64,000 nucleotides of DNA from Linyphia triangularis (taxonomy: Eukaryota > Arthropoda > Arachnida > Araneae > Linyphiidae): positions 372,001-436,000 of the forward strand of contig CAXBTE010000061.1 of the NCBI GenBank assembly GCA_963978545.1. The letters run 5' to 3'. How positions within the stretch are numbered: the first letter of the stretch is position 1; each line of letters begins with the position of its first letter. The notes under the pieces were generated by a model. That model searched no databases, had not been told where the DNA came from, and saw only the letters and a list, made by a program, of their open reading frames with translations. Positions 52,001 through 64,000 of the stretch are shown piece by piece. Both the position numbers and the translations under genes were made by a program.

Positions 52001-55000
52001 TTACTCATAGTGTATTTGGAGCACAGTATTGTAACTTGGCCACATTTAAGGTCTTCTATAGGAGATTCTTAAAAACGAAAATCTTAACAACCACAAAATA
52101 TTAAGGGGGTCAAAATTTGCAAAGGTGTTTTTTTCAGTGGTACACATACATAATTTTTACACAGAGAGTTTTGGGAGCACAATGTTGTAACTTGGCAACA
52201 TTGAAGTTCATTAATAGGAGATTCTTAAAAACGAAAATCTTAACAACCACTAAATATTAAGGGGGTCGAAAGTTGATCCCAAAAAAGGACTGCATTTCAA
52301 ACACTGAAAATTTCTGAATTTTACCTACATTTTGGGCTATAAACTGAATTAAGGGTCCTTTATTGGGCAGATTTGAAATAAAGTGACTGCAAATCATATT
52401 TCTATTTTAAAACCAAAATCTGGAAGCATTTTGAGCCATTTTTTAGAAAAGTGATTTTTTCATAAAATTTCCTAAGGCTAACCCCTTTGAAAAATTTCGA
52501 AAAATTTGAAAATTCAAAAAATTATTTTTTCAGTCACATTTGGACAGAATATGAATATAAAACATATTTCAGGTCCCCAAAAAAAATTTGGTAGCATTTG
52601 AGCCACTATTTTCAAAGTTCAAAATTTCCCTTTGAAAATACATTGATTTTACAGTTTTTGAATTTTTACTCATAGTGTATTTGGAGCACAGTATTGTAAC
52701 TTGGCCATATTTAAGGTCTTCTATAGGAGATTCTTAAAAACGAAAATCTTAACAACCACAAAATATTAAGGGGGTCAAAATTTGCAAAGTTGTTTTTTTC
52801 AGTGGTACACATACATAATTTTTACACAGAGAGTTTTGGGAGCACAATGTTGTAACTTGGCAACATTGAAGTTCATTAATAGGAGATTCTTAAAAACGAA
52901 AATCTTAACAACCACTAAATATTAAGGGGGTCGAAAGTTGATCCCAAAAAAGGACTGCATTTCAAACACTGAAAATTTCTGAATTTTACCTACATTTTGG
53001 GCTATAAACTGAATTAAGGGTCCTTTTTTGGGCAGATTTGAAATAAAGTGACTGCAAATCATATTTCTATTTTAAAACCAAAATCTGGAAGCATTTTGAG
53101 CCATTTTTTGGAAAAGTGATTTTTTCATAAAATTTCCTAAGGCTAACCCCTTTGAAAAATTTCGAAAAATTTGAAAATTCAAAAAATTATTTTTTCAGTC
53201 ACATTTGGACAGAATATGAATATAAAACATATTTCAGGTCCCCAAAAAAAATTTGGTAGCATTTGAGCCACTATTTTCAAAGTTCAAAATTTCCCTTTGA
53301 AAATACATTGATTTTACAGTTTTTGAATTTTTACTCATAGTGTATTTGGAGCAGAGTATTGTAACTTGGCCACATTTAAGGTCTTCTATAGGAGATTCTT
53401 AAAAACGAAAATCTTAACAACCACAAAATATTAAGGGGGTCAAAATTTGCAAAGTTGTTTTTTTCAGTGGTACACATACATAATTTTTACACAGAGAGTT
53501 TTGGGAGCACAATGTTGTAACTTGGCAACATTGAAGTTCATTAATAGGAGATTCTTAAAAACGAAAATCTTAACAACCACTAAATATTAAGGGGGTCGAA
53601 AGTTGATCCCAAAAAAGGACTGCATTTCAAACACTGAAAATTTCTGAATTTTACCTACATTTTGGGCTATAAACTGAATTAAGGGTCCTTTTTTGGGCAG
53701 ATTTGAAATAAAGTGACTGTAAATCATATTTCTATTTTAAAACCAAAATCTGGAAGCATTTTGAGCCATTTTTTGGAAAAGTGATTTTTTTCATAAAATT
53801 TCCTAAGGCTAACCCCTTTGAAAAATTTCGAAAAATTTGAAAATTCAAAAAATTATTTTTTCAGTCACATTTGGACAGAATATGAATATAAAACATATTT
53901 CAGGTCCCCAAAAAAAATTTGGTAGCATTTGAGCCACTATTTTCAAAGTTCAAAATTTCCCTTTGAAAATACATTGATTTTACAGTTTTTGAATTTTTAC
54001 TCATAGTGTATTTGGAGCACAGTATTGTAACTTGGCCACATTTAAGGTCTTCTATAGGAGATTCTTAAAAACGAAAATCTTAACAACCACAAAATATTAA
54101 GGGGGTCAAAATTTGCAAAGTTGTTTTTTTCAGTGGTACACATACATAATTTTTAAACAGAGAGTTTTGGGAGCACAATGTTGTAACTTGGCAACATTGA
54201 AGTTCATTAATAGGAGATTCTTAAAAACGAAAATCTTAACAACCACTAAATATTAAGGGGGTCGAAAGTTGATCCCAAAAAAGGACTGCATTTCAAACAC
54301 TGAAAATTTCTGAATTTTACCTACATTTTGGGCTATAAACTGAATTAAGGGTCCTTTATTGGGCAGATTTGAAATAAAGTGACTGCAAATCATATTTCTA
54401 TTTTAAAACCAAAATCTGGAAGCATTTTGAGCCATTTTTTGGAAAAGTGATTTTTTCATAAAATTTCCTAAGGCATTTGAAAATTCAAAAAATTATTTTT
54501 TCAGTCACATTTGGACAGAATATGAATATAAAACATATTTCAGGTCCCCAAAAAAAATTTGGTAGCATTTGAGCCACTATTTTCAAAGTTCAAAATTTCC
54601 CTTTGAAAATACATTGATTTTACAGTTTTTGAATTTTTACTTATAGTGTATTTGGAGCACAGTATTGTAACTTGGCCACATTTAAGGTCTTCTATAGGAG
54701 ATTCTTAAAAACGAAAATCTTAACAACCACAAAATATTAAGGGGGTCAAAATTTGCAAAGTTGTTTTTTTCAGTGGTACACATACATAATTTTTACACAG
54801 AGAGTTTTGGGAGCACAATGTTGTAACTTGGCAACATTGAAGTTCATTAATAGGAGATTCTTAAAAACGAAAATCTTAACAACCACTAAATATTAAGGGG
54901 GTCGAAAGTTGATCCCAAAAAAGGACTGCATTTCAAACACTGAAAATTTCTGAATTTTACCTACATTTTGGGCTATAAACTGAATTAAGGGTCCTTTATT

Positions 55001-58000
55001 GGGCAGATTTGAAATAAAGTGACTGCAAATCATATTTCTATTTTAAAACCAAAATCTGGAAGCATTTTGAGCAGTTTTTTGGAAAAGTGATTTTTTCATA
55101 AAATTTCCTAAGGCTAACCCCTTTGAAAAATTTCGAAAAATTTGAAAATTCAAAAAATTATTTTTTCAGTCACATTTGGACAGAATATGAATATAAAACA
55201 TATTTCAGGTCCCCAAAAAAAATTTGGTAGCATTTGAGCCACTATTTTCAAAGTTCAAAATTTCCCTTTGAAAATACATTGATTTTACAGTTTTTGAATT
55301 TTTACTCATAGTGTATTTTGAGCACAGTATTGTAACTTGGCCACATTTAAGGTCTTCTATAGGAGATTCTTAAAAACGAAAATCTTAACAACCACAAAAT
55401 ATTAAGGGGGTCAAAATTTGCAAAGTTGTTTTTTTCAGTGGTACACATACATAATTTTTACACAGAGAGTTTTGGGAGCACAATGTTGTAACTTGGCAAC
55501 ATTGAAGTTCATTAATAGGAGATTCTTAAAAACGAAAATCTTAACAACCACTAAATATTAAGGGGGTCGAAAGTTGATCCCAAAAAAGGACTGCATTTCA
55601 AACACTGAAAATTTCTGAATTTTACCTACATTTTGGGCTATAAACTGAATTAAGGGTCCTTTATTGGGCAGATTTGAAATAAAGTGACTGCAAATCATAT
55701 TTCTATTTTAAAACCAAAATCTGGAAGCATTTTGAGCCATTTTTTGGAAAAGTGATTTTTTCATAAAATTTCCTAAGGCTAACCCCTTTGAAAAATTTCG
55801 AAAAATTTGAAAATTCAAAAAATTATTTTTTCAGTCACATTTGGACAGAATATAAATATAAAACATATTTCAGGTCCCCAAAAAAAATTTGGTAGCATTT
55901 GAGCCACTATTTTCAAAGTTCAAAATTTCCCTTTGAAAATACATTGATTTTACAGTTTTTGAATTTTTACTCATAGTGTATTTGGAGCAGAGTATTGTAA
56001 CTTGGCCACATTTAAGGTCTTCTATAGGAGATTCTTAAAAACGAAAATCTTAACAACCACAAAATATTAAGGGGGTCAAAATTTGCAAAGTTGTTTTTTT
56101 CAGTGGTACACATACATAATTTTTACACAGAGAGTTTTGGGAGCACAATGTTGTAACTTGGCAACATTGAAGTTCATTAATAGGAGATTCTTAAAAACGA
56201 AAATCTTAACAACCACTAAATATTAAGGGGGTCGAAAGTTGATCCCAAAAAAGGACTGCATTTCAAACACTGAAAATTTCTGAATTTTACCTACATTTTG
56301 GGCTATAAACTGAATTAAGGGTCCTTTATTGGGCAGATTTGAAATAAAGTGACTGCAAATCATTTTTCTATTTTAAAACCAAAATCTGGAAGCATTTTGA
56401 GCCATTTTTTGGAAAAGTGATTTTTTCATAAAATTTCCTAAGGCTAACCCCTTTGAAAAATTTCGAAAAATTTGAAAATTCAAAAATTTATTTTTTCAGT
56501 CACATTTGGACAGAATATGAATATAAAACATATTTCAGGTCCCCAAAAAAAATTTGGTAGCATTTGAGCCACTATTTTCAAAGTTCAAAATTTCCCTTTG
56601 AAAATACATTGATTTTACAGTTTTTGAATTTTTACTCATAGTGTATTTGGAGCACAGTATTGTAACTTGGCCACATTTAAGGTCTTCTATAGGAGATTCT
56701 TAAAAACGAAAATCTTAACAACCACAAAATATTAAGGGGGTCAAAATTTGCAAAGTTGTTTTTTTCAGTGGTACACATACATAATTTTTACACAGAGAGT
56801 TTTGGGAGCACAATGTTGTAACTTGGCAACATTGAAGTTCATTAATAGGAGATTCTTAAAAACGAAAATCTTAACAACCACTAAATATTAAGGGGGTCGA
56901 AAGTTGATCCCAAAAAAGGACTGCATTTCAAACACTGAAAATTTCTGAATTTTACCTACATTTTGGGCTATAAACTGAATTAAGGGTCCTTTATTGGGCA
57001 GATTTGAAATAAAGTGACTGCAAATCATATTTCTATTTTAAAACCAAAATCTGGAAGCATTTTGAGCAGTTTTTTGGAAAAGTGATTTTTTCATAAAATT
57101 TCCTAAGGCTAACCCCTTTGAAAAATTTCGAAAAATTTGAAAATTCAAAAAATTATTTTTTCAGTCACATTTGGACAGAATATGAATATAAAACATATTT
57201 CAGGTCCCCAAAAAAAATTTGGTAGCATTTGAGCCACTATTTTCAAAGTTCAAAATTTCCCTTTGAAAATACATTGATTTTACAGTTTTTGAATTTTTAC
57301 TCATAGTGTATTTGGAGCACAGTATTGTAACTTGGCCACATTTAAGGTCTTCTATAGGAGATTCTTAAAAACGAAAATCTTAACAACCACAAAATATTAA
57401 GGGGGTCAAAATTTGCAAAGTTGTTTTTTTCAGTGGTACACATACATAATTTTTACACAGAGAGTTTTGGGAGCACAATGTTGTAACTTGGCAACATTGA
57501 AGTTCATTAATAGGAGATTCTTAAAAACGAAAATCTTAACAACCACTAAATATTAAGGGGGTCGAAAGTTGATCCCAAAAAAGGACTGCATTTCAAACAC
57601 TGAAAATTTCTGAATTTTACCTACATTTTGGGCTATAAACTGAATTAAGGGTCCTTTATTGGGCAGATTTGAAATAAAGTGACTGCAAATCATATTTCTA
57701 TTTTAAAACCAAAATCTGGAAGCATTTTGAGCCATTTTTTGGAAAAGTGATTTTTTCATAAAATTTCCTAAGGCTAACCCCTTTGAAAAATTTCGAAAAA
57801 TTTGAAAATTCAAAAAATTATTTTTTCAGTCACATTTGGACAGAATATAAATATAAAACATATTTCAGGTCCCCAAAAAAAATTTGGTAGCATTTGAGCC
57901 ACTATTTTCAAAGTTCAAAATTTCCCTTTGAAAATACATTGATTTTACAGTTTTTGAATTTTTACTCATAGTGTATTTGGAGCACAGTATTGTAACTTGG

Positions 58001-59015
58001 CCACATTTAAGGTCTTCTATAGGAGATTCTTAAAAACGAAAATCTTAACAACCACAAAATATTAAGGGGGTCAAAATTTGCAAAGTTGTTTTTTTCAGTG
58101 GTACACATGCATAATTTTTACACAGAGAGTTTTGGGAGCACAATGTTGTAACTTGGCAACATTGAAGTTCATTAATAGGAGATTCTTAAAAACGAAAATC
58201 TTAACAACCACTAAATATTAAGGGGGTCGAAAGTTGATCCCAAAAAAGGACTGCATTTCAAACACTGAAAATTTCTGAATTTTACCTACATTTTGGGCTA
58301 TAAACTGAATTAAGGGTCCTTTATTGGGCAGATTTGAAATAAAGTGACTGCAAATCATATTTCTATTTTAAAACCAAAATCTGGAAGCATTTTGAGCCAT
58401 TTTTTGGAAAAGTGATTTTTTCATAAAATTTCCTAAGGCTAACCCCTTTGAAAAATTTCGAAAAATTTGAAAATTCAAAAAATTATTTTTTCAGTCACAT
58501 TTGGACAGAATATGAATATAAAACATATTTCAGGTCCCCAAAAAAAATTTGGTAGCATTTGAGCCACTATTTTCAAAGTTCAAAATTTCCCTTTGAAAAT
58601 ACATTGATTTTACAGTTTTTGAATTTTTACTCATAGTGTATTTGGAGCACAGTATTGTAACTTGGCCACATTTAAGGTCTTCTATAGGAGATTCTTAAAA
58701 ACGAAAATCTTAACAACCACAAAATATTAAGGGGGTCAAAATTTATAAAGTTGTTTTTTTCAGTGGTACACATACATAATTTTTACACAGAGAGTTTTGG
58801 GAGCACAATGTTGTAACTTGGCAACATTGAAGTTCATTAATAGGAGATTCTTAAAAACGAAAATCTTAACAACCACTAAATATTAAGGGGGTCGAAAGTT
58901 GATCCCAAAAAAGGACTGCATTTCAAACACTGAAAATTTCTGAATTTTACCTACATTTTGGGCTATAAACTGAATTAAGGGTCCTTTATTGGGCAGATTT
59001 GAAATAAAGTGACTG
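49065..59015. repeat. 15-unit higher-order repeat, copy 2 (9951 bp)
   Basis: Every marker checked in copy 1 is found at +9951: gaaggttg at 49611 and 51606, ttttagaaaa at 52445, ggccatattt at 52708, gcagagtatt at 53354, the 25-bp deletion after 54474, catgcat at about 58109 and tttataaag at 58745. I found no difference between the copies at the markers examined. The next unit (59016) lacks gaaggttg, so a third full copy does not start there. Confidence 0.93.
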
Positions 59016-60345
59016 CAAATCATATTTCTATTTTAAAACCAAAATCTGGAAGCATTTTGAGCCATTTTTTGGAAAAGTGATTTTTTCATAAAATTTCCTA
59101 AGGCTAACCCCTTTGAAAAATTTCGAAAAATTTGAAAATTCAAAAAATTATTTTTTCAGTCACATTTGGACAGAATATGAATATAAAACATATTTCAGGT
59201 CCCCAAAAAAAATTTGGTAGCATTTGAGCCACTATTTTCAAAGTTCAAAATTTCCCTTTGAAAATACATTGATTTTACAGTTTTTGAATTTTTACTCATA
59301 GTGTATTTGGAGCACAGTATTGTAACTTGGCCACATTTAAGGTCTTCTATAGGAGATTCTTAAAAACGAAAATCTTAACAACCACAAAATATTAAGGGGG
59401 TCAAAATTTGCAAAGTTGTTTTTTTCAGTGGTACACATACATAATTTTTACACAGAGAGTTTTGGGAGCACAATGTTGTAACTTGGCAACATTGAAGTTC
59501 ATTAATAGGAGATTCTTAAAAACGAAAATCTTAACAACCACTAAATATTAAGGGGGTCGAAAGTTGATCCCAAAAAAGGACTGCATTTCAAACACTGAAA
59601 ATTTCTGAATTTTACCTACATTTTGGGCTATAAACTGAATTAAGGGTCCTTTATTGGGCAGATTTGAAATAAAGTGACTGCAAATCATATTTCTATTTTA
59701 AAACCAAAATCTGGAAGCATTTTGAGCCATTTTTTGGAAAAGTGATTTTTTCATAAAATTTCCTAAGGCTAACCCCTTTGAAAAATTTCGAAAAATTTGA
59801 AAATTCAAAAAATTATTTTTTCAGTCACATTTGGACAGAATATGAATATAAAACATATTTCAGGTCCCCAAAAAAAATTTGGTAGCATTTGAGCCACTAT
59901 TTTCAAAGTTCAAAATTTCCCTTTGAAAATACATTGATTTTACAGTTTTTGAATTTTTACTCATAGTGTATTTTGAGCACAGTATTGTAACTTGGCCACA
60001 TTTAAGGTCTTCTATAGGAGATTCTTAAAAACGAAAATCTTAACAACCACAAAATATTAAGGGGGTCAAAATTTGCAAAGTTGTTTTTTTCAGTGGTACA
60101 CATACATAATTTTTACACAGAGAGTTTTGGGAGCACAATGTTGTAACTTGGCAACATTGAAGTTCATTAATAGGAGATTCTTAAAAACGAAAATCTTAAC
60201 AACCACTAAATATTAAGGGGGTCGAAAGTTGATCCCAAAAAAGGACTGCATTTCAAACACTGAAAATTTCTGAATTTTACCTACATTTTGGGCTATAAAC
60301 TGAATTAAGGGTCCTTTTTTGGGCAGATTTGAAATAAAGTGACTG

Positions 60346-62316
60346 TAAATCATATTTCTATTTTAAAACCAAAATCTGGAAGCATTTTGAGCCATTTTTT
60401 GGAAAAGTGATTTTTTTCATAAAATTTCCTAAGGCTAACCCCTTTGAAAAATTTCGAAAAATTTGAAAATTCAAAAAATTATTTTTTCAGTCACATTTGG
60501 ACAGAATATGAATATAAAACATATTTCAGGTCCCCAAAAAAAATTTGGTAGCATTTGAGCCACTATTTTCAAAGTTCAAAATTTCCCTTTGAAAATACAT
60601 TGATTTTACAGTTTTTGAATTTTTACTCATAGTGTATTTGGAGCACAGTATTGTAACTTGGCCACATTTAAGGTCTTCTATAGGAGATTCTTAAAAACGA
60701 AAATCTTAACAACCACAAAATATTAAGGGGGTCAAAATTTGCAAAGTTGTTTTTTTCAGTGGTACACATACATAATTTTTAAACAGAGAGTTTTGGGAGC
60801 ACAATGTTGTAACTTGGCAACATTGAAGTTCATTAATAGGAGATTCTTAAAAACGAAAATCTTAACAACCACTAAATATTAAGGGGGTCGAAAGTTGATC
60901 CCAAAAAAGGACTGCATTTCAAACACTGAAAATTTCTGAATTTTACCTACATTTTGGGCTATAAACTGAATTAAGGGTCCTTTATTGGGCAGATTTGAAA
61001 TAAAGTGACTGCAAATCATATTTCTATTTTAAAACCAAAATCTGGAAGCATTTTGAGCCATTTTTTGGAAAAGTGATTTTTTCATAAAATTTCCTAAGGC
61101 ATTTGAAAATTCAAAAAATTATTTTTTCAGTCACATTTGGACAGAATATGAATATAAAACATATTTCAGGTCCCCAAAAAAAATTTGGTAGCATTTGAGC
61201 CACTATTTTCAAAGTTCAAAATTTCCCTTTGAAAATACATTGATTTTACAGTTTTTGAATTTTTACTTATAGTGTATTTGGAGCACAGTATTGTAACTTG
61301 GCCACATTTAAGGTCTTCTATAGGAGATTCTTAAAAACGAAAATCTTAACAACCACAAAATATTAAGGGGGTCAAAATTTGCAAAGTTGTTTTTTTCAGT
61401 GGTACACATACATAATTTTTACACAGAGAGTTTTGGGAGCACAATGTTGTAACTTGGCAACATTGAAGTTCATTAATAGGAGATTCTTAAAAACGAAAAT
61501 CTTAACAACCACTAAATATTAAGGGGGTCGAAAGTTGATCCCAAAAAAGGACTGCATTTCAAACACTGAAAATTTCTGAATTTTACCTACATTTTGGGCT
61601 ATAAACTGAATTAAGGGTCCTTTATTGGGCAGATTTGAAATAAAGTGACTGCAAATCATATTTCTATTTTAAAACCAAAATCTGGAAGCATTTTGAGCAG
61701 TTTTTTGGAAAAGTGATTTTTTCATAAAATTTCCTAAGGCTAACCCCTTTGAAAAATTTCGAAAAATTTGAAAATTCAAAAAATTATTTTTTCAGTCACA
61801 TTTGGACAGAATATGAATATAAAACATATTTCAGGTCCCCAAAAAAAATTTGGTAGCATTTGAGCCACTATTTTCAAAGTTCAAAATTTCCCTTTGAAAA
61901 TACATTGATTTTACAGTTTTTGAATTTTTACTCATAGTGTATTTTGAGCACAGTATTGTAACTTGGCCACATTTAAGGTCTTCTATAGGAGATTCTTAAA
62001 AACGAAAATCTTAACAACCACAAAATATTAAGGGGGTCAAAATTTGCAAAGTTGTTTTTTTCAGTGGTACACATACATAATTTTTACACAGAGAGTTTTG
62101 GGAGCACAATGTTGTAACTTGGCAACATTGAAGTTCATTAATAGGAGATTCTTAAAAACGAAAATCTTAACAACCACTAAATATTAAGGGGGTCGAAAGT
62201 TGATCCCAAAAAAGGACTGCATTTCAAACACTGAAAATTTCTGAATTTTACCTACATTTTGGGCTATAAACTGAATTAAGGGTCCTTTATTGGGCAGATT
62301 TGAAATAAAGTGACTG
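60346..62316. repeat. Partial third copy of the higher-order repeat (3 units)
   Basis: Units 60346, 61012 and 61652 match 53720, 54386 and 55026 at a constant offset of 6626 bp: gtgactgtaaatc at the boundary, the extra T, ttaaacagag, the 25-bp deletion, cttatag, gagcagtt and attttgagcac. The match is lost on the left by 59980 (gcagagtatt of 53354 is absent) and on the right by 62402. It is therefore an internal slice of the 15-unit block. Confidence 0.88.
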
Positions 62317-64000
62317 CAAATCATATTTCTATTTTAAAACCAAAATCTGGAAGCATTTTGAGCCATTTTTTGGAAAAGTGATTTTTTCATAAAATTTCCT
62401 AAGGCCCCCTTTGAAAAATTTCGAAAAATTTGAAAATTCAAAAAATTATTTTTTCAGTCACATTTGGACAGAATATGAATATAAAACATATTTCAGGTCC
62501 CCAAAAAAAATTTGGTAGCATTTGAGCCACTATTTTCAAAGTTCAAAATTTCCCTTTGAAAATACATTGATTTTACAGTTTTTGAATTTTTACTCATAGT
62601 GTATTTGGAGCACAGTATTGTAACTTGGCCACATTTAAGGTCTTCTATAGGAGATTCTTAAAAACGAAAATCTTAACAACCACAAAATATTAAGGGGGTC
62701 AAAATTTGCAAAGTTGTTTTTTTCAGTGGTACACATACATAATTTTTACACAGAGAGTTTTGGGAGCACAATGTTGTAACTTGGCAACATTGAAGTTTAT
62801 TAATAGGAGATTCTTAAAAACGAAAATCTTAACAACCACTAAATATTAAGGGGGTCGAAAGTTGATCCCAAAAAAGGACTGCATTTCAAACACTGAAAAT
62901 TTCTGAATTTTACCTACATTTTGGGCTATAAACTGAATTAAGGGTCCTTTTTTGGGCAGATTTGAAATAAAGTGACTGCAAATCATATTTCTATTTTAAA
63001 ACCAAAATCTGGAAGCATTTTGAGCCATTTTTTGGAAAAGTGATTTTTTCATAAAATTTCCTAAGGCTAACCCCTTTGAAAAATTTCGAAAACTTTGAAA
63101 ATTCAAAAAATTATTTTTTCAGTCACATTTGGACAGAATATAAATATAAAACATATTTCAGATCCCCAAAAAAAATTTGGTAGCATTTGAGCCACTATTT
63201 TCAAAGTTCAAAATTTCCCTTTGAAAATACATTGATTTTACAGTTTTTGAATTTTTACTCATAGTGTATTTGGAGCACAGTATTGTAACTTGGCCACATT
63301 TAAGGTCTTCTATAGGAGATTCTTAAAAACGAAATTCTTAACAACCACAAAATATTAAGGGGGTCAAAATTTGCAAAGTTGTTTTTTTCAGTGGTACACA
63401 TACATAATTTTTACACAGAGAGTTTTGGGAGCACAATGTTGTAACTTGGCAACATTGAAGTTCATTAATAGGAGATTCTTAAAAACGAAAATCTTAACAA
63501 CCACTAAATATTAAGGGGGTCGAAAGTTGATCCCAAAAAAGGACTGCATTTCAAACACTGAAAATTTCTGAATTTTACCTACATTTTGGGCTATAAACTG
63601 AATTAAGGGTCCTTTATTGGGCAGATTTGAAATAAAGTGACTGCAAATCATATTTCTATTTTAAAACCAAAATCTGGAAGCATTTTGAGCCATTTTTTGG
63701 AAAAGTGATTTTTTCATAAAATTTCCTAAGGCTAACCCCTTTGAAAAATTTCGAAAAATTTGAAAATTCAAAAAATTATTTTTTCAGTCACATTTGGACA
63801 GAATATGAATATAAAACATATTTCAGGTCCCCAAAAAAAATTTGGTAGCATTTGAGCCACTATTTTCAAAGTTCAAAATTTCCCTTTGAAAATACATTGA
63901 TTTTACAGTTTTTGAATTTTTACTCATAGTGTATTTTGAGCACAGTATTGTAACTTGGCCACATTTAAGGTCTTCTATAGGAGATTCTTAAAAACGAAAA
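62317..64000. repeat. Re-entry into the sequence seen at 37122-38805 (offset 25195 bp)
   Basis: Markers shared at offset 25195: gtttatt at 37603 and 62798, cgaaaactttg in the next unit, cagatcccc at 37967 and 63162, gaaattctt at 38140 and 63335, attttgagcac at the right end. The only difference I see is a 3-bp deletion (aaggccccctttg) at 62402. At the first location this segment leads directly into copy 1 of the 15-unit block, so another copy may begin just outside the window. Confidence 0.85.

Larger units (their letters stand above)
19178..64000. repeat. 665-bp satellite, array III (67 complete units plus a partial one)
   Basis: Units start at 19178 and continue without interruption to a last start at 63644 that is cut by the window end. 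Most are exactly 665 bp. Exceptions by my spacing count: 661 (21173), 664 (22499), 660 (30478), 660 (31138), 666 (31798), 666 (43769, 53720, 60346), 640 (44435, 54386, 61012) and 662 (62317). Units differ from the consensus by a handful of single-base changes, which reveal higher-order blocks from about 39100 onward. There is no unique sequence, gene or transposon in these 44.8 kb. Confidence 0.97.

Noticed and set aside
44435..61651. Inverted copies of any of the three families
   Set aside because: All copies I could identify are in the same orientation; the local palindromic look of the tttcgaaa and gaaaattcaaa stretches is due to A/T runs and not to inverted units.
1..64000. CRISPR array
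   Set aside because: Repeat units are 76 to 665 bp with no alternation of short constant repeats and unique spacers; the whole unit is repeated.
1..64000. Splice sites, polyadenylation signals or promoters (ttttttcag, aataaa-like and TATA-like words in each unit)
   Set aside because: Such words are expected by chance in 30% G+C DNA with T-rich runs, and no exon-like open frame accompanies them.
1..64000. Transposable element or viral coding remnant
   Set aside because: I saw no terminal inverted repeats, long terminal repeats, target duplications or protein-like frames. Block boundaries fall in unit register, which points to unequal exchange and not insertion.
1..64000. rRNA, tRNA or other structured RNA gene arrays
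   Set aside because: The units contain no recognisable rRNA core segments and no tRNA A/B boxes or cloverleaf, and their composition is too AT-rich.

Overview
The window is entirely tandem-repeat (satellite) DNA. I found no protein-coding gene, RNA gene, transposon with coding capacity, CRISPR array or operon. The sequence is AT-rich: one hand-counted 665-bp unit is about 30% G+C. It is built from three related repeat families, all head-to-tail in one orientation. This fits nuclear satellite of a eukaryote, not a bacterial, phage or organellar region. The A/T-run style resembles Caenorhabditis-type nematode repeats, but no gene or single-copy sequence is present to prove that, so the organism remains a low-confidence guess.

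Three families are present. (1) A 665-bp unit, about 80 complete copies: 10 in 1-6640, 3 in 14080-16074 and 67 in 19178-63643, plus a partial copy at the right edge. (2) A 175/197-bp monomer in three short arrays (14, 11 and 7 copies) at 7075-9596, 10938-12934 and 16758-18032. (3) An 86/76-bp minirepeat that occurs once inside each 665-bp unit. It is expanded to 2-8 copies in six clusters flanking the 175-bp arrays.

Layout: 665-bp array I (1-6640); composite island A (6641-10665); composite island B (10666-14079); three 665-bp units (14080-16074); composite island C (16075-19177); 665-bp array III (19178 to the end, continuing beyond the window). Each island has the same order: left minirepeat cluster, 175-bp array, right minirepeat cluster, and a diverged 529-bp partial 665-bp unit. 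The islands are copies of one another that differ by whole repeat units.

The families are related. The last 76 bp of the 665-bp unit (unit positions 590-665) are homologous to part of the 175-bp monomer, and the right-hand switch from 175-bp array to 665-type DNA falls in that module. The 665-bp unit also contains an internal pair of 156-bp repeats.

Array III has higher-order structure. A 15-unit block of 9951 bp (39114-49064) is repeated at 49065-59015, with every diagnostic variant I checked shared. A third, partial copy begins near 60346. From 62317 the sequence matches 37122 onward at an offset of 25195 bp. Array I starts with a 2-unit (1330-bp) alternation. These patterns indicate recent unequal exchange or block amplification. 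No step of function is demonstrable from the sequence; a chromosomal structural (centromeric, heterochromatic or subtelomeric) role is only a hypothesis.
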